Positions 17,768 to 26,892 of a stretch of 35,477 nt of DNA are shown here, in pieces. The stretch is from Nitrospirota bacterium (lineage in GTDB: Bacteria; Nitrospirota; Nitrospiria; Nitrospirales; UBA8639): contig RFGF01000114.1 in assembly GCA_003695915.1 (NCBI GenBank), positions 1 to 35,477 on the forward strand, given 5' to 3'. The position numbers and the translations under genes were made by a program. The stretch's first letter is position 1. Each line of letters starts with the position of its first letter. The notes beneath the pieces are model-generated. The model saw only the letters and a program-made list of their open reading frames with translations. It did not search any database and had not been told where the DNA came from.

Positions 17768-18895
17768 ATGCGACGGATCTTCATCGTCACAGGCGAAGCC
17801 TCTGGCGACCTTCATGGTGCCAACCTGGCGAAAGCGCTGTTTGCGCTGCGGCCCTCGCTTTCCCTCATTGGCGTGGGCGGAAGCAAAATGGCCGAGGCCG
17901 GGGTTCAATTGCTGCCAGGGATTGATCGGGTAGATGCGATCGGTGTGCCGGGTTTCGCGCAACTGTGGAGAGGGGTGCGAACCCTTTCCCGGCTGAAGCG
18001 ATTTCTGCGCATGACCCCATTGGACGCCGTGGTCTTTATCGATAGTCCGGGAATGAACCTGCGCTTAGCCAAGACGGCGGCCAAAATGGGACATCGCGTC
18101 GTGTATTATATTGCGCCTCAGGTCTGGGCCTGGGGTGCGAGGCGACTCGAGGTCATCCGTCGAACCGTCGATCGTTTGCTCGTCATCCTGCCCTTTGAAG
18201 AATCATACTTTCGTGCGGCAGGGATCCCGTGTGAATTCGTTGGTCATCCCTTGCTAGACGTCATTGCGCCGTCCTATCACAAACCGGCCTTGCGCGCGCA
18301 GTTCGGGTTGTCGCCACATGGATTCGTGCTGGGCCTGCTTCCCGGCAGCAGAGTGCATGAAGTCGAACAATTTTTGCCGGTTATGCTCGATGCGGTGAAG
18401 CGGGTGCATGATCACGAGCCGTTCGAGTGTCTCCTCGCTCGGGCAGAATCCATTCCCGCGCAGCTGGTCGAAAGGATCGTGATCCAATCAGGGCTCAAGG
18501 TCAAAGTCGTGGCGAATCAGGCCAACGAGGTGATGGCAGCTTCGGACTTATTGGTGACCGCTTCGGGGACGGCCACGCTGCAGGCGGCAATTATTGGAAC
18601 ACCGATGATGATCGTGTATCGGGTATCATGGGTGACGTATCGTGTCGCCAAATTGTTGGTCAGGATCCCATATATCGGACTCGTGAATATTGTGGCTGGG
18701 CGGTTTGTGGCTCCGGAATTGATCCAGGATCAGATGACGGCGGAGCGCCTGGCAGGCGAGATACGTCAGTTGCGCGAGAATCCTCAACGGCTCGAAGCGA
18801 TGCGAGCGGATTTTCAACACATTCGGCAGGCGCTGGGTGGACCAGGGGCATCCAAGCGGGCGGCGGAACGTGTGTTGGCGGAGGCCATGCGGTGA
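17768..18895 (+). CDS. lpxB: Lipid-A-disaccharide synthase LpxB
   Basis: This 375-residue GT19 enzyme joins UDP-2,3-diacylglucosamine to lipid X, making the beta-1,6 disaccharide of lipid A at the inner face of the inner membrane. Family segments are TGEASGDLHGA (near the N-terminus), VGGSKMAEAG, FIDSPGMNLRLAK, YYIAPQVWAWG, FVGHPLLD, LGLLPGSRVHEV, ASGTATLQAA and a YRVSWVTYRVAKLL membrane-binding stretch. ATG 17768 is 8 nt after the preceding stop; an earlier in-frame ATG at 17729 overlaps that gene. The gene ends in a GTGA overlap with msbA. Confidence 0.96.
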   Translation: MRRIFIVTGEASGDLHGANLAKALFALRPSLSLIGVGGSKMAEAGVQLLPGIDRVDAIGVPGFAQLWRGVRTLSRLKRFLRMTPLDAVVFIDSPGMNLRLAKTAAKMGHRVVYYIAPQVWAWGARRLEVIRRTVDRLLVILPFEESYFRAAGIPCEFVGHPLLDVIAPSYHKPALRAQFGLSPHGFVLGLLPGSRVHEVEQFLPVMLDAVKRVHDHEPFECLLARAESIPAQLVERIVIQSGLKVKVVANQANEVMAASDLLVTASGTATLQAAIIGTPMMIVYRVSWVTYRVAKLLVRIPYIGLVNIVAGRFVAPELIQDQMTAERLAGEIRQLRENPQRLEAMRADFQHIRQALGGPGASKRAAERVLAEAMR

Positions 18896-20643
18896 ACGCC
18901 GTTTTGTGGCGATTGATGACATATGTCCACCCTTATCGATTCCGTCTCGTGGGGGCCGGCTTGTGTTCCATCGGCGTCGCGGGTCTATCCGCGGCCTATG
19001 CTTGGCTCATTCAGCCCGTGTTGGATGGCATTTTTGTGGAACGAGACCGACTCATGTTGATGGTGTTGCCTCCGGCGATCCTCGGTGTCGCCCTCCTCAA
19101 GGCGCTCTGTGCCTATGGGCAAGGGTATCTGATGAGTTACGTCGGCAATTGGTTGGTCGCAGATCTTCGCCAACAGTTGTTCTTGCAACTGGTCCGGCTT
19201 CCGGTGCGGTTTCACGATGCCAACACATCGGGGCGGTTGGTGGCCCGGGTCATCAACGATGTGAATGATATGGGCAATGCGGTGCCGAATTTGTTGAAAG
19301 ATCTTTTCCAGCAAGGTTTGACGTTTTTGGCTCTTGTGGCGGTCGTGTTCTATCAGAACTGGAAATTGGCATCGATTCTTCTTTTAGTGATTCCTCTTTC
19401 TGCCGTGGTTTTGGTTCGGGTGAGCATCCGCCTGAGGGGGTTGGCCAAACGCGGTCAAGAATCCATTGGCGATATGGCGTCTGTGTTAAAAGAAGCGTTT
19501 GCAGGGATCAAAATTGTAAAAGCCTATGGACGGGAAGAGACCGAGGGGGAACGGTTCGGCGCCACCAATCGCTCGTTTCGAGGAGCCAATCAAAAAGCGG
19601 CACAGGTCTCAGCCTTGGTCTCGCCCATGATGGAAGTGATCGGCGTCATGGGAATCGTGATCATCATTTGGTATGGTGGGCATCTCGTAATCAACGGGGT
19701 CATGTCGCCTGGCTCTTTTTCCTCCTTTATGGCGGCGATGTTTATGGCCTATGCGCCGATTCGTCGACTGGCCGGTGCCAATCAGTCCCTTCAACGGGCG
19801 CTGGCTGCGGCCCAACGGGTATTCACTGTCCTGGATATGGAAAACGAGCATGAGCGAGATGAGGGAAAACCCTCCTTGCCCCGCATCCGTCGATCGTTGG
19901 AGTTTCAGGATGTGACGTTTCAGTACGAGGGAGCGAAAGAACCGGCGCTGCGAAACATCAATTTGCACGTCAAAGCAGGAGAAGTGGTGGCCCTCGTCGG
20001 AGCCAGCGGGAGCGGCAAATCCACTCTGGTCAGCTTGGTCCCTCGATTCTATCGCCCTACGAGTGGAAAAATTTTGATCGACGGCACGGATATTCGAGAG
20101 GTGAACCGGGCATCGTTGCGGCGACAAATCGGCATCGTTTCGCAAGATACCGTCTTGTTCGATGATACGATCCGGAATAATATTGCTTACGGGCGATGGG
20201 ACGCGACGGATGAGGAAATCGTTCGGGCGGCGCAGGCTGCCTTTGCGTGGGAGTTCATCGAGCGGCTCCCCGATGGACTGGAAACGGTCGTGGGCGAGAA
20301 TGGGGTGCGGCTTTCCGGTGGCCAACGGCAGCGGCTGGCGATCGCCAGGGCCATTCTTCGCGATCCGCCGATCTTGATCCTCGATGAAGCGACGTCTGCG
20401 CTCGATTCGGAGTCAGAGAAACTGGTGCAAGAGGCGCTTGCTCGGCTGATGCGGCACCGAACGACTTTGGTGATCGCGCATCGCCTCTCCACGGTTCAGC
20501 ATGCGGATCGCATCGTGGTGCTGGACAAAGGGCGCATCGTGGAAATGGGGACCCACGAGACACTGCTTCGTCGAGGGGGTGTCTATACGAATTTGTATCG
20601 TTCGCAGTTTCGCGCCCTGTCGTTTGAAATGCTGGCTCCGTAA
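18892..20643 (+). CDS. msbA: Lipid A export ABC transporter MsbA
   Basis: This 583-residue half-transporter forms a homodimer that flips lipid A-core across the inner membrane using ATP. Six transmembrane segments occupy about residues 17-285. The nucleotide-binding domain has Walker A GASGSGKST (370-378), Q-loop SQDT, signature LSGGQ (474-478), Walker B ILILDEA (494-500) and the H-loop AHRLST. GTG at 18892 is chosen because GGAGG (18880-18884) is 7 nt upstream, it overlaps the lpxB stop as GTGA, and the length equals E. coli MsbA closely. The open frame running back to 18427 is a shadow of lpxB. Confidence 0.96.
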   Translation: MNAVLWRLMTYVHPYRFRLVGAGLCSIGVAGLSAAYAWLIQPVLDGIFVERDRLMLMVLPPAILGVALLKALCAYGQGYLMSYVGNWLVADLRQQLFLQLVRLPVRFHDANTSGRLVARVINDVNDMGNAVPNLLKDLFQQGLTFLALVAVVFYQNWKLASILLLVIPLSAVVLVRVSIRLRGLAKRGQESIGDMASVLKEAFAGIKIVKAYGREETEGERFGATNRSFRGANQKAAQVSALVSPMMEVIGVMGIVIIIWYGGHLVINGVMSPGSFSSFMAAMFMAYAPIRRLAGANQSLQRALAAAQRVFTVLDMENEHERDEGKPSLPRIRRSLEFQDVTFQYEGAKEPALRNINLHVKAGEVVALVGASGSGKSTLVSLVPRFYRPTSGKILIDGTDIREVNRASLRRQIGIVSQDTVLFDDTIRNNIAYGRWDATDEEIVRAAQAAFAWEFIERLPDGLETVVGENGVRLSGGQRQRLAIARAILRDPPILILDEATSALDSESEKLVQEALARLMRHRTTLVIAHRLSTVQHADRIVVLDKGRIVEMGTHETLLRRGGVYTNLYRSQFRALSFEMLAP

Positions 20644-20653
20644 CCTCGCACCC

Positions 20654-21337
20654 ATGCGAGTTCCAGTTCCCGAATGGGTCTTGTTTCGTGTATTGCCGGT
20701 CGTCGGCGCCAGGTGTATTCGGTTTTTGGGGAAGCGCCTTCATCTCGAAACACGAGGGACGGAACATGTGGATACCCTGTATCGAGAAGGACGTAACGCG
20801 ATCTTTGCCTGCTGGCATGGGCGGCAACTCATGATGCCGTATGGGTACCGGGGCAAGGACGTGTATGTTTTGGTCAGCAGCCATCGGGACGGAGAAATCA
20901 TTTATCAAATTCTCCGACGGTTCGGATACCATGCGGTTCGGGGATCGACAACGCGAGGCGGCCAACAGGCGTTTCGGAAACTGGTTCAGATCGGTCGAGC
21001 CGGGGCTGATATCGTCATTACCCCGGATGGGCCTCGAGGGCCATGTTGCCGTGTGCAAATGGGCGTGATTCAACTGGCGAAGATGACGGGATTGCCGATT
21101 GTGCCATGGACGTTTGCCTGCTCGCACAAGCATGTCTTCGGGAGTTGGGACCGTTTCATGGTGCCGTATCCCATGGGAATCGGTCTGTATGCCTGGGGCA
21201 ATCCGATATGGGTCGAATCAGATGCCAGCAAGGCTGTTCTTGAAGCGAAGCGAATTGAATTGGAGTGCGCACTCAATCGGCTTTCGGAAGAGGCGGATGC
21301 TGCGGTCTCCCAGACGGCAGCGACAGCTGTACGATGA
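20654..21337 (+). CDS. DUF374 lysophospholipid-type acyltransferase
   Basis: A 227-residue DUF374 protein. This family is related to glycerol-phosphate and lipid A acyltransferases and often sits beside waaA. Motifs are CWHGRQLMMPY (53-63), SSHRDGE (75-81), RGSTTRGG (96-103) and TPDGPRGP (123-130). The His and the Asp-Gly-Pro-Arg-Gly loop correspond to acyl-transfer and phosphate-binding sites. No LpxL or LpxM homologue is seen in the cluster, so this protein may add a secondary acyl chain to lipid A, but that role is inferred from context. It begins 10 nt after the msbA stop. Confidence 0.88.
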   Translation: MRVPVPEWVLFRVLPVVGARCIRFLGKRLHLETRGTEHVDTLYREGRNAIFACWHGRQLMMPYGYRGKDVYVLVSSHRDGEIIYQILRRFGYHAVRGSTTRGGQQAFRKLVQIGRAGADIVITPDGPRGPCCRVQMGVIQLAKMTGLPIVPWTFACSHKHVFGSWDRFMVPYPMGIGLYAWGNPIWVESDASKAVLEAKRIELECALNRLSEEADAAVSQTAATAVR

Positions 21338-21436
21338 TGCTCGATAGCGGCGAGGCTAGGATGAACGCGAACCAGATTGCGCCAGAACGAAGGCTTTCTC
21401 CATGCTGAGACCATAAGAAAGCGCGTCGTCTGAACA

Positions 21437-22852
21437 ATGGGTTGGATCATCTACAATCTTTTGCTGATACTGATTTCTCCCCTGATCGTCCTCGTCCTGT
21501 TGTCGAAGGCGCGGTGTCGCCGCGGATTCATCCAGCGCTTAGGGTACGTCCCGCCTCGACTCCGTGCCATGTCCCAGCAGCCGATTTGGGTTCATGCCGT
21601 CTCGCTCGGAGAAGTGTTGACGGTCGCTCCGCTGGTCAAGATCTTGCGTGCGTCGTATCCGCATGTGCCGCTGGTAGTGTCCACCGTGACGGAAACCGGG
21701 CGCGAGGCCGTGGAGCAACGGCTTGCCGGGGTCGCTGAGCATTGCTACTTGCCATTGGATTTTCCATGGGCCATAGGTGCCTATATCCGAGCATTGCGAC
21801 CGCTGGCCTTCATCTGTGTGGAGACGGAATTGTGGCCCAATCTTTTTGCGCGCCTGCATCGCGACGGGGTTCCTAGCGTGCTCGTCAACGGTCGGATCTC
21901 CTCACGATCGTTTCGCCGTTATGTGTGGATTCGGCCGTTCATGCGCCGTCTCCTGGCCAAGGTGAGTCTCTGTTTGATGCAATCCGATCGCGATGTCCAT
22001 CGGATTTGCCAACTCGGTGCGGATCCACGTCGTGTGTTTCGAATGGGCAATATGAAATGCGATCAGGGATTAGAGCACGATTCCGATGACCAACGATTCA
22101 CGCGCGAAACATTGGGTGTAGGCGAATCGGAAATTCTCTTCGTGGCCGGGAGCACGCATCCCGGCGAAGAAGCGGCCTTGTTGCGGGCGTATCTCGCCAT
22201 TAGAAAGGAGTATCCGCAGGCGGTCCTTCTATTGGCGCCGCGCCATATCGAACGGGCCGATGAAGTAGAGCGCCTGATTCGGCAATGCGGCCTGTCCGTC
22301 ATTCGCCGAAGTCTAATGGGCCATGGGGCTCCTGTCGATACGGCTCATTCGTCGAGCCGCGTGATTTTGTTGGACACGCGAGGCGAACTCGCCGCTATCT
22401 ATGCGTTGTGCCGCATAGCCTTTGTGGGCGGCACCTTGGTCCCGATTGGAGGACATAACTTGCTGGAGCCGGCTCGATGGGGTAAGCCGGTCCTCTTTGG
22501 CCCATATGTCGATCACTGTGCGGAAATTGCCGAAGCGCTGGTGCAGGCGGGCGGAGGAATCCAGGTCAAAGATGAGAGCGAGCTGACAATGTATCTGCGC
22601 AAAGCGATTTGCGCTCCCCATTGGGCTGAGGAGATCGGGCGAGCAGCACGTACGGTCGTCGAGGCCAACCGCGGTGTCGTGGCCTCGACGGCTCGATATC
22701 TCGAGACCCTCTTGGCCGACTCCGCTAACGTACCGCCCATGGATGTCGCCGAGGCGCCGTCGAATGCTTCAGTCAATGCTCGCTCGCCGATCGTTTCTAA
22801 AGGGGCACCTGGTACGTCGATTCCCGTTGCCCGGAGTGCAGGGTCCCGCTGA
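21437..22852 (+). CDS. waaA: Kdo transferase WaaA (KdtA)
   Basis: This 471-residue GT30 enzyme transfers Kdo from CMP-Kdo to lipid IVA at the inner membrane. An N-terminal membrane anchor (about 5-23) is followed by WVHAVSLGEV with catalytic Glu59, then ETELWPN, LVNGRIS, GNMKCDQ, VAGSTHPGEE and GGTLVPIGGHNLLEPA, all family hallmarks. The C-terminal tail of about 40 residues after the GT fold is Ala/Pro-rich and not conserved. Whether it adds one, two or more Kdo units cannot be told. A 99-nt gap precedes it, the largest inside the lpx operon after the one before fabZ is discounted, but no promoter or terminator stands out. Confidence 0.96.
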   Translation: MGWIIYNLLLILISPLIVLVLLSKARCRRGFIQRLGYVPPRLRAMSQQPIWVHAVSLGEVLTVAPLVKILRASYPHVPLVVSTVTETGREAVEQRLAGVAEHCYLPLDFPWAIGAYIRALRPLAFICVETELWPNLFARLHRDGVPSVLVNGRISSRSFRRYVWIRPFMRRLLAKVSLCLMQSDRDVHRICQLGADPRRVFRMGNMKCDQGLEHDSDDQRFTRETLGVGESEILFVAGSTHPGEEAALLRAYLAIRKEYPQAVLLLAPRHIERADEVERLIRQCGLSVIRRSLMGHGAPVDTAHSSSRVILLDTRGELAAIYALCRIAFVGGTLVPIGGHNLLEPARWGKPVLFGPYVDHCAEIAEALVQAGGGIQVKDESELTMYLRKAICAPHWAEEIGRAARTVVEANRGVVASTARYLETLLADSANVPPMDVAEAPSNASVNARSPIVSKGAPGTSIPVARSAGSR

Positions 22853-22904
22853 CCATCCTTCGATCGTGTTCATCCGATAAAGACCCGCTGAGCCTTTGCC
22901 GTCG

Positions 22905-24017
22905 ATGACTTTTCTGCTGTCTCGTCATCTCCGTATGCGATGGGATCTCAGGAACTGTTGCCCATGGGAAGGCGTGGGCAAGTGGCTGAGCATCCCTTAT
23001 GGATGGGCCATACAATTTCGTGGCTATCTCTATGATCGGGGATGGCTGTCGTGCCATCGTTTGCCCCGGCCGGTTATGAGCGTGGGAAATGTGACGGTCG
23101 GAGGAACAGGAAAAACCCCCGTCGTCATTTGGCTGACCCAATGGCTCCAATCCCAGGGCTGGCGGGTCGGCATTTTGAGCCGGGGCTATGGACGATCGCA
23201 GCCCTCTCGAATGGTTTTGGTGTCGGATGGACAGGCGGTGGTGGCGACACCCCGCGAGGGCGGAGACGAGCCGGTACTGATTGCGCGCCGCTGCCCCGGA
23301 TCCATCGTGGCTGTGGGATCGGACCGTTATCGGGTGGGGCGCTGGGTATTGGAACAATACGAGGTGGATTGTTTTGTGCTAGATGACGGATATCAACATC
23401 GGGCACTGCATCGGGACCTCGATCTGGTGTTGATCGATGCCACGGACTATCGAGGATTGTCGGGATTGCTCCCAATGGGGCGACTCCGCGAGCCGTTGAG
23501 CGGCATCGAACGCGCAACGGCGGTGGCACTAACCCGAGCCGGCGTAAAGGAGTCGGTCCAAGGAGTGGTCAGGCTGTTGGAGGAGGCGACAGGACGCTCC
23601 ATGGACCCCATATTGGTCGATTTCTCAGTTCGGAATTTCGCACATGTGGCGACCGGCATGCAGGAACCTGTCCAGTGGATACAAGGCAAGCGAGTGCTGT
23701 TGGTGTGCGGAATTGGGAATCCTTCCGCATTTCGTACCGCTGTGCAGGACCTGGGGGCGGATATCAGGGGGGTGCGCATCTACCCCGATCACCATGAGTA
23801 TCACCGGAGCGAGGTCGAGGAGATGTTGACACTGGCGCGCAGTCAGCAGGCCGAGCTTATCTTGACAACGGAAAAGGATGCCGTGAAATTACAGCCATGG
23901 CTGGGCTCCCAGCATCCGGTCTGGGCGGCCTGTCTTGCCGTGCACATCGATGAGCAAGGACGGAAGCGGTTGACGGCGCACTGCCAAGCGGTGATGACCG
24001 CGATGGCACGAAGGTAG
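22905..24017 (+). CDS. lpxK: Tetraacyldisaccharide 4'-kinase LpxK
   Basis: This 370-residue membrane-associated kinase phosphorylates the 4'-position of the lipid A disaccharide. The Walker A site is SVGNVTVGGTGKTP (59-72); further family blocks are ILSRGYGRS, GDEPVLIARR, DDGYQHRALHRD and LPMGRLREPL, and the C-terminal TTEKDAVKL. ATG at 22905 is preferred; TTG at 22896 and ATG at 22935 are in frame. It lies between waaA and waaF, with 4 nt to the next start. Confidence 0.95.
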   Translation: MTFLLSRHLRMRWDLRNCCPWEGVGKWLSIPYGWAIQFRGYLYDRGWLSCHRLPRPVMSVGNVTVGGTGKTPVVIWLTQWLQSQGWRVGILSRGYGRSQPSRMVLVSDGQAVVATPREGGDEPVLIARRCPGSIVAVGSDRYRVGRWVLEQYEVDCFVLDDGYQHRALHRDLDLVLIDATDYRGLSGLLPMGRLREPLSGIERATAVALTRAGVKESVQGVVRLLEEATGRSMDPILVDFSVRNFAHVATGMQEPVQWIQGKRVLLVCGIGNPSAFRTAVQDLGADIRGVRIYPDHHEYHRSEVEEMLTLARSQQAELILTTEKDAVKLQPWLGSQHPVWAACLAVHIDEQGRKRLTAHCQAVMTAMARR

Positions 24018-24021
24018 ATGG

Positions 24022-25119
24022 ATGAAATCGGTGGCATGCGACACAGACTCAGTGACGAAAATGCTCGTGCGGGTTCCCAATTGGATAGGGGACGCTGTGA
24101 TATGCACGCCGGCGCTGCTCGATCTTCGCGCGAACTTTCCTGCTGCAACCATGACGGTGCTTGCCAGGCCGGCGATCGGAGACTTGTTGCGCGAACATCC
24201 TGCAGTCGATGAAGTGTTCGTCTATGATTATCGCGGAGTGCACCGAACGGGATGGGGGAAAGTCTCGTTGGCCATGGAGTTGAGACGACGGGCGTTCGAT
24301 GTAGCCGTGCTCTTTCAGAACGCCTTCGAAGCGGCGTGCCTTGCAGCATTGGCCGGCATTCCAGAACGCTGGGGCTATGCGACGGATGGGCGGGCGCTGT
24401 TGTTGACTGCTGCGGTTCCCGTTCCTCCTGCCCGCCGATTTGTGCATCAGGTCTTGTATTATCGCGGACTTCTCGAGGATTTGGGATTGAGGACGGGGAC
24501 GGAGGGGCCCCATTTGGTGGTCACGCCAGAGGAAGAATATGCGCTCGCGCATCGATTCCCTGAATTGGCGGCGGTACGCCATGTGGTGTGTCTCAATCCG
24601 GGATCGGTGTATGGAACGGCCAAACGCTGGCTTCCCGAACGCTTCGCATGGGTCGCCGATCGGCTGGTCGAAGAATGCCGGAGCGTGCTGGGCGATGGCA
24701 CGGTTCGCTGCGTGATCGTCGGAGGGAAAGGCGAAGAAGCGTTGGGGAGGACGATCAGAACCCTCATGCACACGCAACCGGTGGTGCTGTCGGGAAAGAC
24801 CACGATCCGAGAATTGATGTGCGTGGTCAAACGGAGTCTGGTTTTTCTGACGAACGATACCGGGCCCATGCATATCGCCGATGCCTTCGGCATTCCCATT
24901 GTGGCGGTGTTCGGTTCCACCGACCCCCGCACGACCGCCCCCTATCGGGCAGGATACAGGCTTGTGCGCTCGCCGGTCTCTTGTGCGCCGTGTTTGCTGC
25001 GGCATTGTCCCATCGATCATCGGTGTATGACGCAGATTTCGGCCGAAGAGGTGTTTCAGGCAGCGCGTGCAGCCGTTCTGGCTGGGTCGTCGCCGGTGGC
25101 TCAGGCGAGCCGGAGCTGA
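24022..25119 (+). CDS. waaF: ADP-heptose:LPS heptosyltransferase (WaaF type)
   Basis: This 365-residue GT9 enzyme adds an L-glycero-D-manno-heptose to the LPS inner core in the cytoplasm. The N-terminal motif VRVPNWIGDAV carries the catalytic-type Asp24, and the C-terminal fold has LNPGSVYGTAKRW (the Lys-Arg-Trp of WaaF proteins), LTNDTGPMHIADAFGIPIVAVFGSTDP and a cysteine cluster (CAPCLLRHCP, then C near 335) typical of heptosyltransferase II. ATG at 24022 is chosen for its ribosome site (AAGG 24011-24014, 7 nt away); ATG 24061 matches the usual family start. The choice of WaaF over WaaC rests on the PNWIGD and KRW motifs. Confidence 0.93.
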   Translation: MKSVACDTDSVTKMLVRVPNWIGDAVICTPALLDLRANFPAATMTVLARPAIGDLLREHPAVDEVFVYDYRGVHRTGWGKVSLAMELRRRAFDVAVLFQNAFEAACLAALAGIPERWGYATDGRALLLTAAVPVPPARRFVHQVLYYRGLLEDLGLRTGTEGPHLVVTPEEEYALAHRFPELAAVRHVVCLNPGSVYGTAKRWLPERFAWVADRLVEECRSVLGDGTVRCVIVGGKGEEALGRTIRTLMHTQPVVLSGKTTIRELMCVVKRSLVFLTNDTGPMHIADAFGIPIVAVFGSTDPRTTAPYRAGYRLVRSPVSCAPCLLRHCPIDHRCMTQISAEEVFQAARAAVLAGSSPVAQASRS

Positions 25120-25132
25120 AAGGCCGAAGGCC

Positions 25133-25729
25133 ATGCGCCATCTTCACGACAGGGTGACCATCTTCCTCGATCGCGATGGGACCCTCAATCATGATATCGG
25201 ATACGTGACATCGCCGGACGCGTTGACGCTCTTCGACGACGCAGTCGATGCGGTGCGGCGGCTCAATCACGCGGGGAGTCAAGTCATTCTGGTGACCAAT
25301 CAATCTGCGGTGGGTCGAGGGTTGATGAGCCTGGCCGATCTCGATGCGATTCATCGTCGGTTGAAGGACATGTTACGAGCCGGCGGTGCGCACCTCGATG
25401 GAATTGTATTCTGTCCTCATCAGCCAGAAGCCGGTTGCCGATGCCGAAAGCCGGCATCGGGCTTGATCGATCAAGCGGCTACGATCTTCGACATCGATAT
25501 GCATCGCAGCTATGTGATAGGCGATAAACGCACGGATATGGAATTGGCCGTTCATGTCGGTGCAGTCGGTGTCTTGGTGACGACCAGCCCGTTTGGCCAA
25601 CAGGCACTCCGCGAAGTAGAGACCGGACGCCTGTGCGTCGGTGCCGTCGCGTCGAACTTGTCCGGTGCAGTGGATTGGATTCTGGAAAATAGCCGGATGC
25701 GGTTGCGGCAGAAGAGCGTTGGATCCTGA
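25133..25729 (+). CDS. gmhB: Heptose-1,7-bisphosphate 7-phosphatase GmhB
   Basis: This 198-residue HAD-family phosphatase removes the 7-phosphate from D-glycero-manno-heptose 1,7-bisphosphate on the way to ADP-heptose. It has FLDRDGTLN (11-19; Asp13 nucleophile, Asp15 acid), VTNQSAVGRG (54-63), a zinc site CPHQPEAGCRC (94-104; Cys94, His96, Cys102, Cys104), Lys106 and VIGDKRTDMELA (128-139). The zinc loop separates it from plain histidinol phosphatases. ATG 25133 follows GAAGG closely. It supplies the donor used by the adjacent heptosyltransferases; gmhA, hldE and hldD are not in the window. Confidence 0.94.
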   Translation: MRHLHDRVTIFLDRDGTLNHDIGYVTSPDALTLFDDAVDAVRRLNHAGSQVILVTNQSAVGRGLMSLADLDAIHRRLKDMLRAGGAHLDGIVFCPHQPEAGCRCRKPASGLIDQAATIFDIDMHRSYVIGDKRTDMELAVHVGAVGVLVTTSPFGQQALREVETGRLCVGAVASNLSGAVDWILENSRMRLRQKSVGS

Positions 25730-25792
25730 TGTCGGTCGCAATGAAGCCGTGAGCCTGATTGCCCCCAGGGCGAATGTCAGAAACAGGAACTG

Positions 25793-26566
25793 ATGGCAGA
25801 ACGAACGGATCAAAAAGTGTCAGCGGTGGTCATCGCCTATAATGACGAACCGAATATGCACGGATGCCTGGAAAGTCTCACGTGGGCGGATGAAGTGATC
25901 GTCGTCGATTCCTTCAGTACAGATGCGACCGCCGAGATTAGCCGGAAATATACGGACAAAGTCTTTCAACATGCCTTTCACGGTTTCGGGCGGTTACGCA
26001 ACGAAGCGGTGGCACATGCGTCCTATGATTGGGTGTTCAGCTTGGACACCGATGAACGGGCTACCCCTGAGGTCAGAGATGAAATTCGTCAAAAATTGCG
26101 AGAAGGGCCGGATGCCGATGCCTACTTCGTTCCCCGGCACAATTATTTTTTAGGCCGACGCATCAAACATTGCGGATGGTATCCTGACTATCGGCAGCCG
26201 CAATTTTTTCATCGGCAGCGAATGCGGTACACGGAAGACGTGGTGCACGAAAGCTTCGAAGTCCAGGGAAGGACCGGGTATTTCCGGTCACATGTCGAGC
26301 AGCGACCGTTTCGAGACATCGATCACTATTTGCAGAAAATGGATCGGTATTCGACGTTGCGGGCCAAAGCGATGCAGGAGCACGGCGTGCGGTTCCGTTA
26401 TCATCAGCTCGTGACCCATCCCGTGTTCACGTTTTTCAAAATGTCCGTGCTACGATTAGGGATGCTCGACGGAATGCCCGGGCTGATTCTCTCCGGCTTG
26501 TATGCCTATTACACGTTCGTCAAGTACGCCAAACTCTGGGAACTCGAACAGGCCGAGGCGTGGTGA
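25793..26566 (+). CDS. WaaE/KdtX-like GT2 glycosyltransferase
   Basis: This 257-residue GT2 transferase belongs to the WaaE/KdtX group, which add a beta-1,4-glucose to heptose I in the LPS inner core of Klebsiella and Serratia. The N-terminal SAVVIAYNDEPNM and EVIVVDSFSTDATAEI, the GFGRLRNEA segment, DXD-type LDTDE (84-88) and the C-terminal DGMPGLILSGLYAYYTFVKYAKLWE block are family marks. A paralogue of the same design occurs at 32956-33843. It is the last gene of the tightly packed operon; the sugar it transfers cannot be told from the sequence. Confidence 0.9.
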   Translation: MAERTDQKVSAVVIAYNDEPNMHGCLESLTWADEVIVVDSFSTDATAEISRKYTDKVFQHAFHGFGRLRNEAVAHASYDWVFSLDTDERATPEVRDEIRQKLREGPDADAYFVPRHNYFLGRRIKHCGWYPDYRQPQFFHRQRMRYTEDVVHESFEVQGRTGYFRSHVEQRPFRDIDHYLQKMDRYSTLRAKAMQEHGVRFRYHQLVTHPVFTFFKMSVLRLGMLDGMPGLILSGLYAYYTFVKYAKLWELEQAEAW

Positions 26567-26892
26567 ATCGAGGGGCCTGGCCGCACGAAAAGCAAGAACC
26601 TAGGAATGGAAAGGCGGTCGACGACTCCGCTTGATCGACAGCATGCCATTGGGTGCGATGCAGTGTCTTTTGCACGATCGTTCGGTCACAGGAGAACGTT
26701 GCGATACGCCGCTTGAAACGGAAGGTTCCACGTGCTCATGCGTTTAGGTTTTAGAATGTCCACGCTTGCATGTCTGACCTGACGTCAAGTCATGACGAGC
26801 GAGGTGCGAGACAATCCCGAGACCACCTATCGATAATCGATTGTCCGGCCTTCGGGTAAACGACCGCCCATATCACGAAAATCCATCGCCGC
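26567..26892. other. 326-nt gap inside the LPS gene series
   Basis: No gene or strong promoter is seen. An ATG-starting frame that runs across 26841-27413 is a shadow of the heptosyltransferase gene. The gap separates the packed operon from the second heptosyltransferase, so an independent promoter is plausible, but no -35/-10 pair of good quality was found. Confidence 0.5.

Noticed and set aside
18427-18891. 155-residue extension of MsbA
   Set aside because: It lies inside lpxB in another frame; the GTG at 18892 has a strong ribosome site and gives the normal length.
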